DNA of 34,683 bases from Paraburkholderia ferrariae NBRC 106233 (GTDB lineage Bacteria; Pseudomonadota; Gammaproteobacteria; Burkholderiales; Burkholderiaceae): the NCBI RefSeq assembly GCF_000685035.1, contig NZ_BAYB01000056.1, positions 1-34,683 on the forward strand, read 5' to 3'. The stretch's first letter is position 1. The number at the start of each line of letters is the position of its first letter. Shown piece after piece: positions 32,642 to 34,683 of the stretch. A model generated the notes under the pieces. The model was not told the DNA's origin and did not search any database. It saw only the letters and a list, made by a program, of their open reading frames with translations. The position numbers and the translations under genes were made by a program.

Positions 32642-32674
32642 CAATTGGACGTTGGCTCTCTACGCAGGTCCTCC

Positions 32675-33163
32675 ATGCCCAATACCGATCACCCTGTCCT
32701 CGAATACCTGACCTTTCGGATCGATCGACTCAGCGACCTCAGCAAGGAAGCGGCAACCCAGTATTACGAGCGCGAGTTCGGCGTGTCGGTACGCGATCTG
32801 CGCGTCCTGCGCCTCGTCAAGCTGGAACCGGGGCTGACGCTCGGAAGGCTGATCGAGTTGGCCATGCTCGAAAAAACTTTCGCGTCCAAGATCGTCAGTT
32901 CACTGGTCAAGCGCTCGCTGCTGCGTCGCGAAATCGGGCAGGAAGATGCCCGGCAGATCAATCTTTACCTGACGCCCGATGCCGAGGTCCTTGTGAAGCG
33001 AACCTACGAGCGCGGCAACGCACTCGAAAAGATGATGCTGAGCACGATTACCGAACAGGAACTGGAAGTCCTGAATCGCTGCATCGAGAAGCTCACCAGT
33101 AGCCTGGCGCATCACCTTGCCCACCAGAAGGAGGAAGCACTCCGGCACGAGCATGTCGAGTGA
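32675..33163 (+). CDS. MarR family transcriptional regulator
   Basis: A 162-aa winged-helix regulator. The DNA-binding region runs VSVRDLRVLRLVKLEPGLTLGRLIELAMLEKTFASKIVSSLVKRSLL (helices in order, residues about 37-83), followed by the beta wing REIGQEDARQINLYLT and a C-terminal dimerisation helix. The ATG at 32675 has only a weak site upstream (CAGG). A TTG 30 bp earlier is in frame but would overlap the candidate promoter. It is divergent from the DUF3311/SSS operon and upstream of an MFS transporter, so either could be its target. Confidence 0.87.
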   Translation: MPNTDHPVLEYLTFRIDRLSDLSKEAATQYYEREFGVSVRDLRVLRLVKLEPGLTLGRLIELAMLEKTFASKIVSSLVKRSLLRREIGQEDARQINLYLTPDAEVLVKRTYERGNALEKMMLSTITEQELEVLNRCIEKLTSSLAHHLAHQKEEALRHEHVE

Positions 33164-33284
33164 AGATATGAACCTCTACTGATTCCGCCGTTTCGCCGCC
33201 GCCTCCGGATCGCGGCGCGCTAATTATATCGGTGTACTAACGTAATTCGATACCGCACGTCAACACACAAGCGAGAATCTCTCC

Positions 33285-34598
33285 ATGCCAGCGACATCGA
33301 ATCCGGTCAGGGGCTGGTCTATCGTGGGCCTGTTGTTCATGTTCATGATGATCAATTATGCCGACAAGGCCGTGCTGGGACTCGTCGCACTTCCGATGAT
33401 GCACGACATGAAGCTGAGCGCCACGCAGTTCGGTCTCGTCGGCAGTGCGTTCTACGCGCTCTACTCGCTGTCCGGCGTAGGCTTTGGCATCCTCACCCGC
33501 TATGTCAAAGCCAAATGGCTGCTGCTCGTGCTCGCAGCAATCTGGGCCACCGTGCAGTTCCCCATCGTCACAACGGCGAGCTTCGGCACCCTGCTCGCCT
33601 GCCGCGTGCTGCTCGGGCTCGGCGAAGGGCCGGCCTATCCCGTTGCCCTGCATGCCGCCTATCAATGGTTCGACGATCAGAAGCGCAACATTCCCACCTC
33701 CGTGATCCAGACCGGTGCCGTCGTGGGCGTCATGGTGGCCGCGCCCGTGCTCACGTGGGTCATGGAGCATTACAGCTGGCGGGCTGCCTTCCTCGTACTG
33801 GGCATCGTCGGCCTGGCCTGGAGTGTTCTATGGCTGCTGTTCGGCAAGGAGGGCCGTGAGCACCCTCTTCGGGTCCCTGCTCGTCCTGCGGCGCCCGCCC
33901 TCGACAAGGTTCCGTATCTCCGACTCCTGCTCGATCCGACTGTACTCGTCGTGACGCTGCAGTGGTTTCTCGCCACCTTGATTACCGTCATCGCGCTCAC
34001 GTGGGGAACGGTCTACATACGTACGGGTCTTGGGTACAGCGCGAAGGAAGCCGGCTGGATCTATGCTATCCAGGTGGCGGTCCAGGTGCCGATCGGCCTT
34101 GCGCTGAACACGCTTTCCCAGTATCTCATCGCACGTGGCGTATCGACGCGTCTGGCTCGCGGCGCGTTCTACAGCCTGTGCTGTGCGATCGGTTCACTCG
34201 CCTATCTAGTTCTCCTTACCGATGCCGGTTCCGCAGCCAGACTGGCGTGGATGACGGTCGGCTTTACGTTGATCGCCCAGATCAACGCTTTTGGCCCGCA
34301 GTTGATTGCAGAGGTGACGCCGGATGACCAGCGAGGCACCCTGCTCTCCACCTCTCTTGCCGTCGCATCGACGGCCGGAGCGATCGGCCCTCTGTTGCTG
34401 GGCCACATCATGGATGCTATCGGCACAACCGGCAGTAGCGCAAACGTGTTCAACCTTGTCTATCTGATGATTGCTGCTGCAACGTTCGTTGGAGCGTTGG
34501 CGGGATTCGTCTGGCTGGACCCGCAGCGTTCGAGGCGGCGTATCGCCGAAGCAGTGGGCGATGCATTGAATTCGCGCACATCCGATCGTGTTACGTAG
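33285..34598 (+). CDS. MFS transporter, anion:cation symporter (ACS)-like
   Basis: A 437-aa inner-membrane transporter with 12 helices. The N-terminal INYADKAVLGLVALPMM, the SLSGVGFGILTRYVKAKWLL loop and RVLLGLGEGPAYPVALHAAYQWFDDQKR in helix 4 are typical of the ACS group, which imports organic anions such as glucarate, phthalate or tartrate. The second half contains LTWGTVYIRTGLGYSAKEAGWIYA and GPQLIAEVTPDDQRGT. The start at 33285 gives a normal N-terminus; the ribosome site (GAGAATCTCTCC) is weak. It follows the MarR gene by 121 bp that include an AT-rich, promoter-like stretch (about 33220-33250). Its enzyme partners may lie beyond the right edge. Confidence 0.9.
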   Translation: MPATSNPVRGWSIVGLLFMFMMINYADKAVLGLVALPMMHDMKLSATQFGLVGSAFYALYSLSGVGFGILTRYVKAKWLLLVLAAIWATVQFPIVTTASFGTLLACRVLLGLGEGPAYPVALHAAYQWFDDQKRNIPTSVIQTGAVVGVMVAAPVLTWVMEHYSWRAAFLVLGIVGLAWSVLWLLFGKEGREHPLRVPARPAAPALDKVPYLRLLLDPTVLVVTLQWFLATLITVIALTWGTVYIRTGLGYSAKEAGWIYAIQVAVQVPIGLALNTLSQYLIARGVSTRLARGAFYSLCCAIGSLAYLVLLTDAGSAARLAWMTVGFTLIAQINAFGPQLIAEVTPDDQRGTLLSTSLAVASTAGAIGPLLLGHIMDAIGTTGSSANVFNLVYLMIAAATFVGALAGFVWLDPQRSRRRIAEAVGDALNSRTSDRVT

Positions 34599-34683
34599 GC
34601 GACTTGTTGCCACGGAAGATCCACTACGTAACCGGACTGTCAGGCTGCCTCCGGATTGATACCTCATCGAATCAGTTTTAAAT
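34599..34683. other. Right-edge intergenic sequence
   Basis: The final 85 bp after the MFS stop hold no gene or clear terminator that I can support. Base composition becomes AT-rich at the very end. Confidence 0.4.

Overview
The window is GC-rich, densely coded DNA of the kind found in Burkholderiaceae (Burkholderia/Paraburkholderia-like). Support comes from the codon use, the mix of IclR, MocR, TetR and MarR regulators beside transporter and catabolic operons, a sulfoacetaldehyde acetyltransferase pathway, and an oxygen-limitation type stress block. The genus is inferred, not proven. No rRNA, tRNA, CRISPR array, insertion sequence or phage gene was seen.

Region 1 (1-5502) is a stress block. 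It holds the 3' part of a membrane CHASE/PAS/HisKA_3 histidine kinase that runs off the left edge, a beta-CASP metallo-beta-lactamase, a universal stress protein and a zinc alcohol dehydrogenase. The divergent promoter region between the beta-CASP gene and the stress protein carries a perfect FNR/Anr box (3818-3831) and a degenerate second one. This suggests activation under low oxygen.

Region 2 (5503 to about 10100) is visibly lower in GC and looks like an accessory insertion. A probable minus-strand operon encodes a 4-hydroxybenzoate-hydroxylase-like flavoprotein, a possible 37-aa ORF, and DUF4336, DUF2867, lipocalin-like and DJ-1/PfpI proteins. A TetR regulator is divergent from it. A strong hairpin closes the region.

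Region 3 (10101-23358) is an organosulfonate (probably taurine) module. On the minus strand is a TauABC-like ABC importer. Divergent from it are a MocR/TauR regulator, a SnoaL-like small protein (possible TauX), xsc, pta and a TauE/SafE exporter. Facing these on the minus strand are a TauY-like FAD oxidoreductase and a CobS-like AAA+ ATPase plus CobT-like VWA protein. In the model, taurine is imported, oxidised to sulfoacetaldehyde and cleaved by Xsc to acetyl phosphate and sulfite. Pta then makes acetyl-CoA and the TauE-like protein exports sulfite. The CobS/CobT pair without CobN is the most unusual part: it may be a maturation or remodelling factor for the dehydrogenase.

Region 4 (23785-34683) holds further catabolic and transport units: an IclR regulator, a GMC oxidoreductase and an MHS-type MFS transporter on the plus strand; a minus-strand operon of DUF3311, sodium:solute symporter, YtcJ-like amidohydrolase and COG0523/CobW GTPase; and a MarR regulator followed by an ACS-type MFS transporter.
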